19,389 nucleotides of DNA. Source: JBBSUX01 sp038234045. Lineage in GTDB: Bacteria; Pseudomonadota; Gammaproteobacteria; Burkholderiales; Burkholderiaceae_C. The DNA lies in contig JBBSUX010000032.1 in the NCBI GenBank assembly GCA_038234045.1, forward strand, positions 1 through 19,389, given 5' to 3'. A program made the translations under genes and the position numbers. This document shows, piece after piece, positions 1 to 8,060 of the stretch. The notes beneath the pieces are model-generated. The model made no database searches and had not been told where the DNA came from. It worked only from the letters and a program-made list of their open reading frames with translations. Every line of letters begins with the position of its first letter. The first letter of the stretch is position 1.

Positions 1-56
1 CGGCGCGCAATGCTAACTCCGGTGCGCCCCAAAAAATTCGGTCGCTCAAAATTCAT

Positions 57-527
57 TCATTCTGGCTGAAGGTGCAGGCTTTCACGCGCATAGAGCTTGG
101 CCGCGATGTATTCGCCATGCGTCACATGCAGCAGGCCAGCGATCTTGCTGATGATGTGGTTCTCCATTGCGCCCAGATGCTCGTCGGCATAGGCGACGCG
201 CCAGAGGTCTTCGACCATCGCAATTTTTTGTGGCTGTGAGAAGTGCTCGTTCAACGCCTGGGTGAAATGCTGATAGTCGTAGGCCGACTCCACCGTCCGC
301 TCGGCCAGCGCTACCAGTTGCGCTGCGCCCTCGTCGGATAACCCGAATTTGGCGTGCAGCGCCTGCAGCACGGCAGCCCGCTCGGCCGGATCATGGTCGG
401 GATCCGCCCGCATCACCTCCACCAACAACACGGCGGATGCCAAGCGCACCTCCTTTTCGCGCTCCTGCGGGGCATTGGCTGCGGGTTGGGCGAATTGGTC
501 GAAAAGGTCCTTGAGAGCGTCGAACAT
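57..527 (-). CDS. TerB-like (tellurite resistance TerB family) protein
   Basis: A 156-aa soluble, helical, acidic protein with no signal peptide. The region from about residue 25 to 150 matches the TerB/DjlA-N fold. It has two similar halves carrying acidic patches: MRADPDHDPAE near residue 39, and YADEHLGAMENHIISKIAGL near residue 112. In TerB proteins such Asp/Glu clusters bind metal ions, and the family is linked to tellurite and envelope stress, often with unclear function. No ter-operon partners are present, so a role in tellurite resistance is not supported by context. The ATG at 527 is the only good start, although its Shine-Dalgarno is weak. The gene stands alone, upstream of an intergenic region carrying repeat copy A. 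Family assignment is from pattern recognition; function is inferred only at family level. Confidence 0.82.
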   Translation of the reverse strand: MFDALKDLFDQFAQPAANAPQEREKEVRLASAVLLVEVMRADPDHDPAERAAVLQALHAKFGLSDEGAAQLVALAERTVESAYDYQHFTQALNEHFSQPQKIAMVEDLWRVAYADEHLGAMENHIISKIAGLLHVTHGEYIAAKLYARESLHLQPE

Positions 528-830
528 GTCAGAGAGGGCGTGTGGATGAAGGAAGAATGCAATTGGGCCGGGTGATCCGTGGCCGGCGTGGAAGCCAGAC
601 CTGGTTGTACGGCCCCAGATTTGATCGAGTCACTGCTCGCGCGATAGGTTCCTTCTGGAGCGGGCCTGCAGGTATTGGCGCGCTTGGATCCTTCTCGCTC
701 AACGGTGCGGAATATTGAGAGTTTTTTAAGGCTCTATCGCTTTACACGTATGCGCTACCAGCTATCTTTGAAGTAGCAAACAGAGCAGGGTATTTCGGCT
801 GAATGGACCCATCGCTACCGTGCCCTTTGC
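528..830. other. Intergenic region between TerB-like gene and MFS gene
   Basis: About 300 bases with no credible gene. It holds the promoter region of the TerB-like gene, which I could not resolve into clear -35/-10 boxes, and repeat copy A at 728-781. A 64-residue frame crossing the left end of the MFS gene (742-936, -) is a shadow frame. No tRNA or clear Rho-independent terminator was seen. Confidence 0.6.
728..781 (+). repeat. Comamonad-type intergenic repeat, copy A
   Basis: The segment reads GGCTCTATCGCTTTAC, then GCGCTACCAGCTAT, then AGTAGCAAAC. It aligns with copies at 9424-9474, 12618-12674, 15773-15827 and 16204-16250. The shared layout is a CTCTAGCGCTTT-like arm, a short spacer, a GCGC arm, then AGCTAT and a distal TAGC. 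It lies about 50 bp beyond the stop codon of the MFS gene. All five copies run in the same orientation on this strand. Confidence 0.7.
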
Positions 831-2006
831 TCAGGCGGTTGATACCGCTTGGTCGCGCATCCGCAGCCAGAGCCAAAGCAACGCAAACCCAATCAGAACC
901 ACCGGAATGATCGATCCCAGATTCAGCAGCCGCCACCCCTGAGTCGTCACCAGCACACCGGACGCAAGCGATGTGACCGCCAGTGTGGCGAAGACGAAGA
1001 AGTTCAGCGCTCCCTGTGCGCGATCGCGCTCTTCATGGGTATAGGCCTGCAGCGAAAGCGCGGTGCTCCCGGTAAACAAAAAATTCCAGCCCATGCCAAG
1101 CAGGAAGAGGGCGCCCAGAAACTGGTGCAGTTGCACGCCCGAGAGCGCGATCGCAATGCACGCGGCGGACAGCAGCACGCCCGCGGCCATCACAGGCATC
1201 GAACCGAAACGACGTATCAGATGACCGGTGAAAAAGCCTGGCGCGAACATGCCGATGACATGCCACTCCAGCACCAACGCGGTATCCGAGAACGGATAGT
1301 GCAGATGCTGCATTGCAATCGGGGTGGAAGCCATCAGCAGGTTCATCACGCCGTAGCCGAGCGCGGCGGCAGCAGCGGAAACGATGAAGATCGGCTGGCG
1401 CATGATTTCGGCGAGCGGACGGCCGCCCGCCACGCTGCCTTTGACCGGGGCGGGCGCAAAGCCGATCTGGCTGAGCAGTAGCAGGCTGATCAGCGCAACC
1501 CCCGCAAGCGCCACATAAGCACCCGCAAACGGCACAGCGAACCAGCCGTTGGTGACGGCTGCCAGGTTCGGGCCCAGTACCGCACCCAGCAAACCACCGG
1601 CCATCACCAGTGAAATGGCTTTTTCCCGCGCGGCCGGCGCTGCCAGCTCAGCCGCAGCGAAACGGTAGAGACCAGCGTTGGCGTTGTAGTAGCCGGCGAT
1701 CACGGTTGCGATACACAAGAGCCAGAAATTCCGGCTGAAGGCGGCGTAGCAGCACAGCAAGGTCGAGCCGATTGCCACCAGCAAACCGAGCTGAAACGAG
1801 CCCTTGCGTCCGAACGAGCGCTGGGTGCGGGCAACGAGGCCCGTCGAAAGCGCACCACCCACCACATAGCCCATCACGGGCAGGGTTGCCAGCCATCCGA
1901 CCGGCGCCAGCGATAAGCCCACCAGGCCATTGATGGCAATGAAGGTGACGTTATTCGTCAGGAAAAGGCCCTGGCAGATGGCCAGCAGCCAGAGGTTGCG
2001 GTTCAT
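831..2006 (-). CDS. MFS transporter downstream of copA
   Basis: A 391-aa integral membrane protein with about 12 predicted hydrophobic segments, the normal size for the major facilitator superfamily. A basic loop RTQRSFGRKG near residue 62 sits where MFS motif A lies between TM2 and TM3. The C-terminus ends in a short basic tail (RMRDQAV). The ATG at 2006 leaves only 27 bp after the stop of the copper ATPase on the same strand, so co-transcription with copA is likely. That raises the possibility of a role in metal or metal-chelate transport, but no residue shows the substrate. No clear Shine-Dalgarno precedes the start. It could equally be a generic drug, sugar or metabolite exporter. Confidence 0.85.
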   Translation of the reverse strand: MNRNLWLLAICQGLFLTNNVTFIAINGLVGLSLAPVGWLATLPVMGYVVGGALSTGLVARTQRSFGRKGSFQLGLLVAIGSTLLCCYAAFSRNFWLLCIATVIAGYYNANAGLYRFAAAELAAPAAREKAISLVMAGGLLGAVLGPNLAAVTNGWFAVPFAGAYVALAGVALISLLLLSQIGFAPAPVKGSVAGGRPLAEIMRQPIFIVSAAAAALGYGVMNLLMASTPIAMQHLHYPFSDTALVLEWHVIGMFAPGFFTGHLIRRFGSMPVMAAGVLLSAACIAIALSGVQLHQFLGALFLLGMGWNFLFTGSTALSLQAYTHEERDRAQGALNFFVFATLAVTSLASGVLVTTQGWRLLNLGSIIPVVLIGFALLWLWLRMRDQAVSTA

Positions 2007-2033
2007 GCCGCGATGTTAGCGGCCGGCGATCTG

Positions 2034-4589
2034 TCAGCTTGCGTGTGCGCGCTGGCCTTTATTCGATTCATTCGAACGAGAGACCGAAGCCGTGCTATCG
2101 CCAGCGCTTGTTCCTGCTGCTGCCGCACCATGCCCGCTGCCCGTCCAGCGCCGCAGCAGCAGTGCATTGGTGACCACGCTGACGCTGCTCAGTGCCATCG
2201 CCGCTCCGGCGATGACCGGGCTTAGAAAGCCTAAAGCCGCCAAAGGAATGCCCACCACGTTGTAGGCAAAGGCCCAGAACAGCCCTTGGCGGATCTTGGC
2301 GTAGGTGCGCTGCGAGATATCCAGCGCGTCAGCCACCAAGCGCGGATCAGCTCGCATCAGCGTGATGCCAGCGGCTTCGATCGCGACATCGGTTCCACTG
2401 GCCAGTGCCAGACCCAGGTCGGCGGCAGCCAGGCTCGGTGCATCGTTCAGGCCGTCGCCCACCATGGCGACCACCTCGCCTTTGGCCCGCAGCGCCTGCA
2501 CCGCTGCAGCCTTGTCGCCCGGCAGGATGCCAGCCTGGAAATCGTCGATCCCCAGGGCGCTGGCGACTGCTTGGGCACTGCCGCGGTTGTCGCCCGTCAG
2601 CATCACGGTGCGAATGCCAATCGCATGCAGTCGCGCAATGGCCGCGGCCGATGTGGGGCGCACGGTATCGCCGAAAGCGATCAGGCCCAGCACATCGGTG
2701 TGACCGTTTCCGTCCCCGCACAGTAGCCATGAAAGCGTCACACCCTGCTGCTCCAGTTCGCGCGAGCGGGTGACTAGCGCCTCAGCGGGCTCGGCACGGC
2801 GTTCCTGCAGCAGGCGGGCGCTTCCCAGCGTGAACGTGCGATCGTCGAGCTCGCCTTCGATTCCGCGCCCGGCCAATGCGCGGCCATCGCGCACTTGGGC
2901 CAGGTCGATCCCTTCGTGCTGCGCCAGTGTGCGAACGGCATGCGCCAGCGGATGGCTGTCCTGCCGCTGCAGCGCTGCAGCTGCCCGCAGCACCTTCTGG
3001 CGGGTGACGCCCGGTGCCGCTACGACTTCGGTGACCACGGGGCGACCTTCCGTCAGCGTGCCGGTCTTGTCGAAGGCCACCACCGTCACAGCGCGCGCGA
3101 GCTCCAATGTTCGGGCGTCCTTTACCAAAATGCCCTGCCGTGCTGCGGCGCCGGTTCCGGCCATGATCGCGGTTGGCGTAGCCAGGCCGAGAGCACAAGG
3201 GCAGGCGATAACCAGGACTGAGACCGCATTGACCAGCGCTATCTCGATGCTCCCGCCTGCCAGCAGCCAGCCAAAGAAGGTGAGGGCGGCAACGCCCAGC
3301 ACCACCGGCACGAAGACAGCGCTGACGCGGTCTACCACGCGCTGGATAGGCGCCTTTGCCGCTTGTGCCGATTCGACCATGCGGATGATTTTTGCCAGCG
3401 TGGTTTCCGCACCCACCGCCAGTGTGCGGACCGCCAGCGCGCCCTCGATGTTGATCGAGCCGCCAGTCACCCGCTCGCCCACCGAACGGGCCACCGGCAT
3501 GCTCTCGCCGGTCAGCAGCGATTCGTCGACGTGGCTGCGGCCTTCGATGATTTCGCCGTCCACCGCCACGCGCTCTCCCGGGCGCACCAGCACCACGTCG
3601 TCCGGCGCGACGTCTGCGACGGGCACTTCGAGTTCGGTGTTGCCGCGCCGCACGCGAGCGGTGGTGGGCCACAGTGCCTGCAAGGCGCGCAAGGCGTTGG
3701 TGGTCTGCCGCTTGGCGCGTGCTTCCAGCCATTTGCCGAGCAGCACCAGGGTGATGACAGCGGCCGAAGATTCGAAATACAGATGCGGGGTTCCCGCGCC
3801 GTGCGGGCGCAGCAACATCACCACCGACAGCCCGTAGGCAGCAGAGGTGCCAAGCGCCACCAACAGGTCCATGTTGCCGGTGTAAGCCCTCAGTGCGCCC
3901 CAGCCCGCGCGGTAAAAGCGCCAGCCGAGGCCGAACTGAACGATCGTCGCAAGCACCCATTGCCATGCTCCGGGCAGCATCCAGTCGATGCCGAACCAGC
4001 CGGCGATCATCGGCAGCACCAGGGGCACAGTGAGCACCACGCCGGCAGCAACAGGCCACCAGTTCGGAAGGCGATTGAGGGCGAAGACTGACGTGTCTGT
4101 CTTCAGTTCTTCCGACGCTCCGGCAGTGCCATGCTTGCCGTTTGCCGCCACCGCATATCCGGCCCTGACGACAGCCGCCTCCAGCGCCTTGCGCGTCACA
4201 TCCGCGCGTGCCTGGACGGTGGCCTGGTCTGTCGCCAGATTGACTGATGCCGACAGCACCCCATCGACAGCCAGCAGGGCTTTCTCGACCCGTCCTACGC
4301 ACGATGCGCAGCTCATGTTCAGCACCTGGAGCGTGGTTTCGGCAAGCGGCACCTGATAGCCGGCCTTTGCGATCGCAGCCGTCAGCGTGCCGAGCGCGGT
4401 GCCCTGCGCCGCATCGATGTTCACCTCGTCCGTTGCCAGATTGACCTGGGCGCTTTGTACCCCTGGCACCGCCTGCAGCGCTTTCTCAACACGCAGGGCG
4501 CACGAGGCACAGCTCATCCCAGTGACTGGGAGTCGCATCGTTGTGTGGTGGGTGTCCGCCTCACGCGGGACAGTGGCTTGGTTTGTCAT
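2034..4589 (-). CDS. copA: Copper-translocating P1B-type ATPase (CopA family)
   Basis: An 851-aa inner-membrane pump that exports Cu(I) using ATP. Two N-terminal heavy-metal domains carry GMSCASC (Cys27/Cys30) and NMSCASC (Cys94/Cys97). Next come transmembrane helices, the actuator TGES (360-363), the membrane metal site CPC (463-465), the phosphorylation motif DKTGT (Asp507), the P1B HP motif (His546-Pro547) and the hinge GDGLND (711-716). CPC plus tandem CxxC domains indicates Cu(I), with Ag(I) as the main alternative. I chose the ATG at 4589 because GGAGAG precedes it closely. The same frame stays open to an ATG at 4682, but that codon lies about where the transcript should start. A MerR-type promoter (4689-4719) lies upstream and an MFS gene follows 27 bp downstream. 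No copper chaperone or cueR gene is in the window. Confidence 0.95.
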   Translation of the reverse strand: MTNQATVPREADTHHTTMRLPVTGMSCASCALRVEKALQAVPGVQSAQVNLATDEVNIDAAQGTALGTLTAAIAKAGYQVPLAETTLQVLNMSCASCVGRVEKALLAVDGVLSASVNLATDQATVQARADVTRKALEAAVVRAGYAVAANGKHGTAGASEELKTDTSVFALNRLPNWWPVAAGVVLTVPLVLPMIAGWFGIDWMLPGAWQWVLATIVQFGLGWRFYRAGWGALRAYTGNMDLLVALGTSAAYGLSVVMLLRPHGAGTPHLYFESSAAVITLVLLGKWLEARAKRQTTNALRALQALWPTTARVRRGNTELEVPVADVAPDDVVLVRPGERVAVDGEIIEGRSHVDESLLTGESMPVARSVGERVTGGSINIEGALAVRTLAVGAETTLAKIIRMVESAQAAKAPIQRVVDRVSAVFVPVVLGVAALTFFGWLLAGGSIEIALVNAVSVLVIACPCALGLATPTAIMAGTGAAARQGILVKDARTLELARAVTVVAFDKTGTLTEGRPVVTEVVAAPGVTRQKVLRAAAALQRQDSHPLAHAVRTLAQHEGIDLAQVRDGRALAGRGIEGELDDRTFTLGSARLLQERRAEPAEALVTRSRELEQQGVTLSWLLCGDGNGHTDVLGLIAFGDTVRPTSAAAIARLHAIGIRTVMLTGDNRGSAQAVASALGIDDFQAGILPGDKAAAVQALRAKGEVVAMVGDGLNDAPSLAAADLGLALASGTDVAIEAAGITLMRADPRLVADALDISQRTYAKIRQGLFWAFAYNVVGIPLAALGFLSPVIAGAAMALSSVSVVTNALLLRRWTGSGHGAAAAGTSAGDSTASVSRSNESNKGQRAHAS

Positions 4590-4643
4590 GGTGCTCTCCG
4601 GGCTGAGCGGTGCGCCTCTATCCATTGACACGCGCCGCAACAT

Positions 4644-4673
4644 GCGAGCGCGAGGAAATTTCCGCGCGCTCGC
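4644..4673. repeat. 30-bp near-perfect inverted repeat in the copA leader
   Basis: The left arm 4644-4658 and right arm 4659-4673 are reverse complements with one mismatch, and there is no loop. The outer 9 bp are GCGAGCGCG against CGCGCTCGC, and the centre is GGAAATTTCC. It lies between the predicted copA transcription start (about 4682) and the ATG at 4589. As DNA it could be an operator; as RNA it would form a strong leader hairpin. There is no T-tract after it on the copA strand, so it is not a standard intrinsic terminator. Confidence 0.75.
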
Positions 4674-4688
4674 TGACTTCATGTCCGG

Positions 4689-4719
4689 ATAGTGCGCCTT
4701 CCAACCATGTCAAGGTCAA
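4689..4719 (-). promoter_or_regulatory. CueR/MerR-type promoter and operator of copA
   Basis: Read on the minus strand, a -35 box TTGACC (4714-4719) and a -10 box CACTAT (4689-4694) are separated by 19 bp. This over-long spacer is the hallmark of MerR-family activated promoters. The spacer overlaps a CCTT...AAGG dyad (4697-4715) that resembles CueR operators. The predicted transcription start is near 4682. Copper-bound CueR would be expected to untwist this promoter and switch on copA. The regulator gene is not in the window. Confidence 0.8.
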
Positions 4720-4823
4720 GTTCGCGCCGCGACTGGCCGTGTGAAGTGCCCATCGCGCGTCGATCGTCACCCTTGACTAGCCCGTGCTCCCAGCGCGGCC
4801 AGTCGACGGCCAGATTCGTGTCT

Positions 4824-5735
4824 TCATGTCCCGTGAAGGCAGGACTTTTCCATGTACTGCAGAGCGTCGGGCAGGGCATCACGGAAGGTGAGCCATTCAT
4901 GGTCTCCGTTCACCACCCGCAACTCGACCTGCTTGGGCTGGATCTGATGCAGGCGCCAGTACAGGTTCGCCGACATCGGCGCAATGCCGAGCCGGTCGTG
5001 ATCACCCGAGACAATCCACATCGGCACGCGGTACGACTGCGCCTGATAGGTGGCGAGCTGCGATGCATAGTTGAGCGACTTCCAGGTTTCTGCATCGAAC
5101 TTCCCATCGCGCACGAACTGCGGGGTCTTGCGCGAGGCAGATGTCTCCGGCGGCAGCGGATCGTAGATGGCCGGACTAATGACCCCAGCCGCGCAGAAAC
5201 TCGCGGGGTTCCGTAGCGACAGATTGAGCGCGCCGTAACCGCCCATCGACAAGCCGGCGATCGAGCGTCCGCTGCGCTCATGGGATACGCGGTAGGTTTT
5301 CTCGACATACGGCAGCAAATTCGCCATTACAGCGGTACCGGCCTTTTCGGCCGCACCATCCGTCCACCAGGATGCGCCGCCCGTGGTCGGCATCACCACC
5401 ACCGCCGGGCGGATCAGACCACGAGCGATCAGGCCATCGAGCGTCTCCTTGGCGCCGCCCTTGGTGCGCCATTCGTTTTCGTCACCGCCGGCACCATGCA
5501 GCAGGTAAATCACCGGGTAGGGTGCGGCGCTCCCGTTGGGGTAGCCGTCCGGCAGGTAGACGGTGAAGCGCACGTCGCGGCCAAGTGCAGCGCTGGGAGC
5601 TGCATCGGCGTAAACCTCACTTGCGATTGCCGGCTGCACGATGGCCGCAGAAAGCAGGGCAGCGGCGCCGAACATGGAAACAAGGAATCGGCTTTTCGAG
5701 GGGTGAGTGCGTGCGGCGGTGATCGTTTTCGTCAT
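4824..5735 (-). CDS. Secreted alpha/beta-hydrolase esterase (esterase D / S-formylglutathione hydrolase-like)
   Basis: A 303-aa protein with an N-terminal signal peptide of about 38 residues: a basic start, a hydrophobic core around MFGAAALLSAAIV, and cleavage near AIA-SE. The hydrolase core has the oxyanion-loop LLHGAGGDENEW, the nucleophile elbow GLSMGG (Ser163), a candidate acid in SGDHDRLG (Asp245 or Asp247) and a C-terminal His279 in NGDHEW. This is the putative-esterase architecture shared by S-formylglutathione hydrolase, enterochelin esterase and antigen-85 proteins. Export argues against cytosolic formaldehyde detoxification and suggests a periplasmic ester or feruloyl-type substrate. 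I chose the ATG at 5735 because AAAGGAGA lies 8 bp upstream and the signal peptide begins there. The frame stays open further upstream without a better start. The natural substrate is unknown. Confidence 0.88.
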   Translation of the reverse strand: MTKTITAARTHPSKSRFLVSMFGAAALLSAAIVQPAIASEVYADAAPSAALGRDVRFTVYLPDGYPNGSAAPYPVIYLLHGAGGDENEWRTKGGAKETLDGLIARGLIRPAVVVMPTTGGASWWTDGAAEKAGTAVMANLLPYVEKTYRVSHERSGRSIAGLSMGGYGALNLSLRNPASFCAAGVISPAIYDPLPPETSASRKTPQFVRDGKFDAETWKSLNYASQLATYQAQSYRVPMWIVSGDHDRLGIAPMSANLYWRLHQIQPKQVELRVVNGDHEWLTFRDALPDALQYMEKSCLHGT

Positions 5736-5988
5736 GAATTGCGTCTCCTTTGGGATTTCCGGACTTGCACGGTTGCAGCCCGGCGGATCCATTATTCGCA
5801 AGCTTTTCGGTGGCAGCTGTCGCCAGCGCTCAAGCCGGTAACACTTGGCCCCATGCCTGACCAGGCCTCGCAATGCTCATTAACATAGGGGTTTAGCCTT
5901 GGGCCGTGCACTTGCGCGCTGGGGCCTGCGAGCGCGGCGACAGAAAACGCTGCTGCTGCTCTGATTTTTCCGTTGAAAGGTTGGTCTC

Positions 5989-6702
5989 ATGTCTTCTACC
6001 GCCACACATTCCGCGCCGGTTCCGATGCGCATCGAATTCGTCTCGGACGTGGCCTGCCCGTGGTGCGCCGTCGGCCTTGGCGCGCTGGACGAGGCGTTGC
6101 GCCGGCTGGGCGACGAGGTAGCTGCCACCGTGCGCTTCGAGCCGTTCGAGCTGAATCCGCAAATGGGCCCTGAAGGGCAAGACGTGACGGAACACATCAC
6201 CGAAAAATACGGTTCGACGCCAGCACAGCAAGTGCAGTCACGCGCTCAGATCAGTGAGCGTGGAGCCGAAGTGGGTTTTACCTTTCGCACGGAAGGGCGC
6301 GGACGCGTCTGGAACACTTTCGATGCTCATCGTTTGCTGGCGTGGGCCGCCACGCTGGGTGAAGCGCCCCAGCGGGCTTTGAAGATGGCCTTATTGCAGG
6401 CATACCATGGCCGCGCCGAAATGATGGCCGACCGCGCGACACTGGCGCGTATTGCAGGAGAAGCCGGGCTCGATTCCGCGCGCGCTGCCGAGATTCTGGC
6501 TGGCGATGCTTTCGCTACCGAGGTGCGGGAAAGGGAGCAGTACTGGCACCTGATGGGAATCAGCGCGGTGCCGTCGGTGGTGATCAATGGCCGGCACCTG
6601 ATTCAGGGCGGCCAGCCCGCAGAGCATTTCGAAGCGGCCTTGCGGCAGATTGCCGCGAAGGAGCCGCAGGGCGCCGAGCCCGTGCTGGACCCGGCACCTT
6701 GA
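5989..6702 (+). CDS. DsbA family oxidoreductase (FrnE-like)
   Basis: A 237-aa thioredoxin-fold protein with no signal peptide, so probably cytoplasmic. Beta-strand 1 is MRIEFVSDVACPWC, with the redox motif CPWC at Cys23-Cys26. A long helical insertion follows, and the cis-proline region ISAVPSVVINGRHLIQGG comes near residues 190-207. This matches the FrnE/DSBA-like subfamily, which includes cytosolic disulfide isomerases and 2-hydroxychromene-2-carboxylate isomerase relatives. GAAAGG before the ATG is an acceptable ribosome site. It is divergent from the esterase gene and convergent with the 75-aa gene. The redox role is inferred from the motif; the substrate is unknown. Confidence 0.9.
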   Translation: MSSTATHSAPVPMRIEFVSDVACPWCAVGLGALDEALRRLGDEVAATVRFEPFELNPQMGPEGQDVTEHITEKYGSTPAQQVQSRAQISERGAEVGFTFRTEGRGRVWNTFDAHRLLAWAATLGEAPQRALKMALLQAYHGRAEMMADRATLARIAGEAGLDSARAAEILAGDAFATEVREREQYWHLMGISAVPSVVINGRHLIQGGQPAEHFEAALRQIAAKEPQGAEPVLDPAP

Positions 6703-6707
6703 GACAG

Positions 6708-6732
6708 AAAAGGCGGCCTTGCTCAGGCCTCC
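6708..6732. terminator. Shared Rho-independent terminator between convergent genes
   Basis: An 8-bp stem with one mismatch, GGCGGCCT (6712-6719) against AGGCCTCC (6725-6732), encloses the loop TGCTC. On the minus strand it is followed directly by TTTTCTGT, a good U-tract for the 75-aa gene. The stem overlaps that gene's own stop codon (6723-6725). It also lies just after the stop of the DsbA-family gene, for which the T-tract is absent, so it is strongest on the minus strand. Confidence 0.65.
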
Positions 6733-6950
6733 TGCGGCTGTTCGAGCACGATACTGCCGTCCGCGATGCAATCGTCGTACTGCGAGCGCGGAATCGCGGT
6801 GAGGCCCACGACGCCGTTGGATTGTTCCCAGCTGAGTGTGGCGCTATCAAAGGCCAGATCGACCTCGACGCGGCCGTGCGGAATCTCAATCGGTGTGCCG
6901 TCACCCGGCATGTAGGTGACGTGGCCTGCGATGGTGGCGAAATGGGACAT
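6723..6950 (-). CDS. Small conserved-looking protein of unknown function
   Basis: A 75-aa soluble acidic protein. No known domain is recognised. The pattern of alternating hydrophobic residues (for example GRVEVDLAFDSATLSW) suggests a small beta-rich fold, and there is no signal peptide or membrane segment. The start is supported by AAGGAA about 7 bp upstream of the ATG, and the end by a terminator that overlaps the stop codon. It is a single-gene unit convergent with the DsbA-family gene. Real coding is supported by the ribosome site and terminator rather than by homology. Confidence 0.75.
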   Translation of the reverse strand: MSHFATIAGHVTYMPGDGTPIEIPHGRVEVDLAFDSATLSWEQSNGVVGLTAIPRSQYDDCIADGSIVLEQPQEA

Positions 6951-7441
6951 GGTCGATTTCCTTGGGTAGCGTAAATGTCGGTCGAGGCGTCGCGAGCAAC
7001 GCGTCCATGGGCAAGCATATTAACCACTGCCGCGCTTGAGGCATCGGACCCGGCAATGGGCACGGAATGCATGGGGAAATTCGGTGGAGGCGTACGGAAA
7101 TCGCGCGCTTGGTGCAGGCAAATTTCGAACGACCTAACCTGCACAAAGGCATTGAGAAACATGCGCCGAACGCTACTTATTTGAAAGCGTAAAAGCCTGT
7201 CGATTCGCCCTCCCTGCTTGACGATTGCGATCCGGCGGAGCTCGCACGAAAGTGCCGATCGGCGCACGACTTGCGAGCATCAGGCACACTCGGAGGAGCG
7301 CGGCTGAGGGATCATCCCAAGGGTAATTTCCCCAAGCCCGTGCGAAGCGCCCATCAAGCCGCTGCCCGTTGGCCGCCCGACCTTTTCTTTTTGTGTTTGC
7401 CTCATTCGGGGCATCGCCACCCAGCTTCCCCGCGTCATTAC
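6951..7441. other. Intergenic region, divergent promoters expected
   Basis: About 490 bases between two divergently transcribed genes. No open frame here has a convincing start, codon pattern or homology. A small inverted pair ACGCT/AGCGT sits around 7170-7190 and is too weak to call. Reading could be extended upstream of the 201-aa gene to 7271, but the residues gained look non-conserved. No RNA gene was recognised. Confidence 0.5.
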
Positions 7442-8047
7442 ATGGACTTCTTCCTTCTGGTGATGCTGTGCATCTCCGCGTTTCTCGTGGCCAAAGCCTA
7501 TTGGCAGCGCCAGCGCCTTACGCTGCTGGCCGGTCATCTGGTTCACTTTCGCATCGAAAAGCTGATGGAAACCGTGACCAGCGGCTACCTGCGTGCGCTT
7601 GGTGAAGCTGACCTGGCGCGCCGCGGCCAGATCTTCAGCCTGCTCGAAGGCAGTGAGGCAACGCTCAGCGGTCAGTTCACCCGCTTTGCCGAGGAATTCG
7701 GCAAGGTCGACGGCGAACTGACACGCGTGAGCACGCTTGCTGTCGCGCTGCCTTGGGGTGACCGCTTGGTCCCGCAAGCGAGCTTCGATCTGCGGGAGGC
7801 CCTACGCATTCACGCGCGCGGCATTGCCGATACGGCGCGTAACGATGCCGGCCGCTCGTCGCGCGACAAGGCGTTTCAGATGTCTGCCGAGCTTTTTCTG
7901 ATGCAGCACAGCTGTCACTGGTTTTGCCGCTCCAAATCCGTGGCGTCTGCGCGCATGCAGTTGCGCCATGGCACGTCTTATGCACAGGTGATGGCGGCGG
8001 TTTCCCCGCAAACGCGCGCTGCATTCGCCAAATTGGTAGCGAATTGA
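7442..8047 (+). CDS. Membrane-anchored protein of unknown function
   Basis: A 201-aa protein with one N-terminal transmembrane segment (about residues 2-18, FFLLVMLCISAFLVAKAYW), followed by a basic stretch and a largely helical cytoplasmic domain. The soluble part includes a charged region EKLMETVTSGYLRALGEAD and a C-terminal segment with His/Cys residues (MQHSCHWFCRSKS, near residue 160). I do not recognise a family. I chose the ATG at 7442 because the anchor begins there; upstream in-frame sequence is Pro/Arg-rich and unlike protein. No strong Shine-Dalgarno is visible. The MFS gene follows 49 bp later on the same strand. Confidence 0.72.
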   Translation: MDFFLLVMLCISAFLVAKAYWQRQRLTLLAGHLVHFRIEKLMETVTSGYLRALGEADLARRGQIFSLLEGSEATLSGQFTRFAEEFGKVDGELTRVSTLAVALPWGDRLVPQASFDLREALRIHARGIADTARNDAGRSSRDKAFQMSAELFLMQHSCHWFCRSKSVASARMQLRHGTSYAQVMAAVSPQTRAAFAKLVAN

Positions 8048-8060
8048 GATCTTCCCCAAG

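Noticed and set aside
1..56. Possible gene end or regulatory element at the left edge
   Set aside because: Too short to judge; no hairpin, frame or motif that could be supported.
849..1481. 210-codon plus-strand frame opposite the MFS gene
   Set aside because: Its Arg/Gln/His-rich composition is typical of antisense translation of membrane helices; it has no ribosome site or family match.
2770..3837. Long open frame of about 355 codons on the plus strand opposite copA
   Set aside because: It is the antisense shadow of a conserved copper ATPase in GC-rich DNA, with Ser/Arg/Ala-biased composition and no recognisable motif. The 2782-4302 minus frame and the 18175-19155 plus frame opposite glnS are rejected for the same reason.
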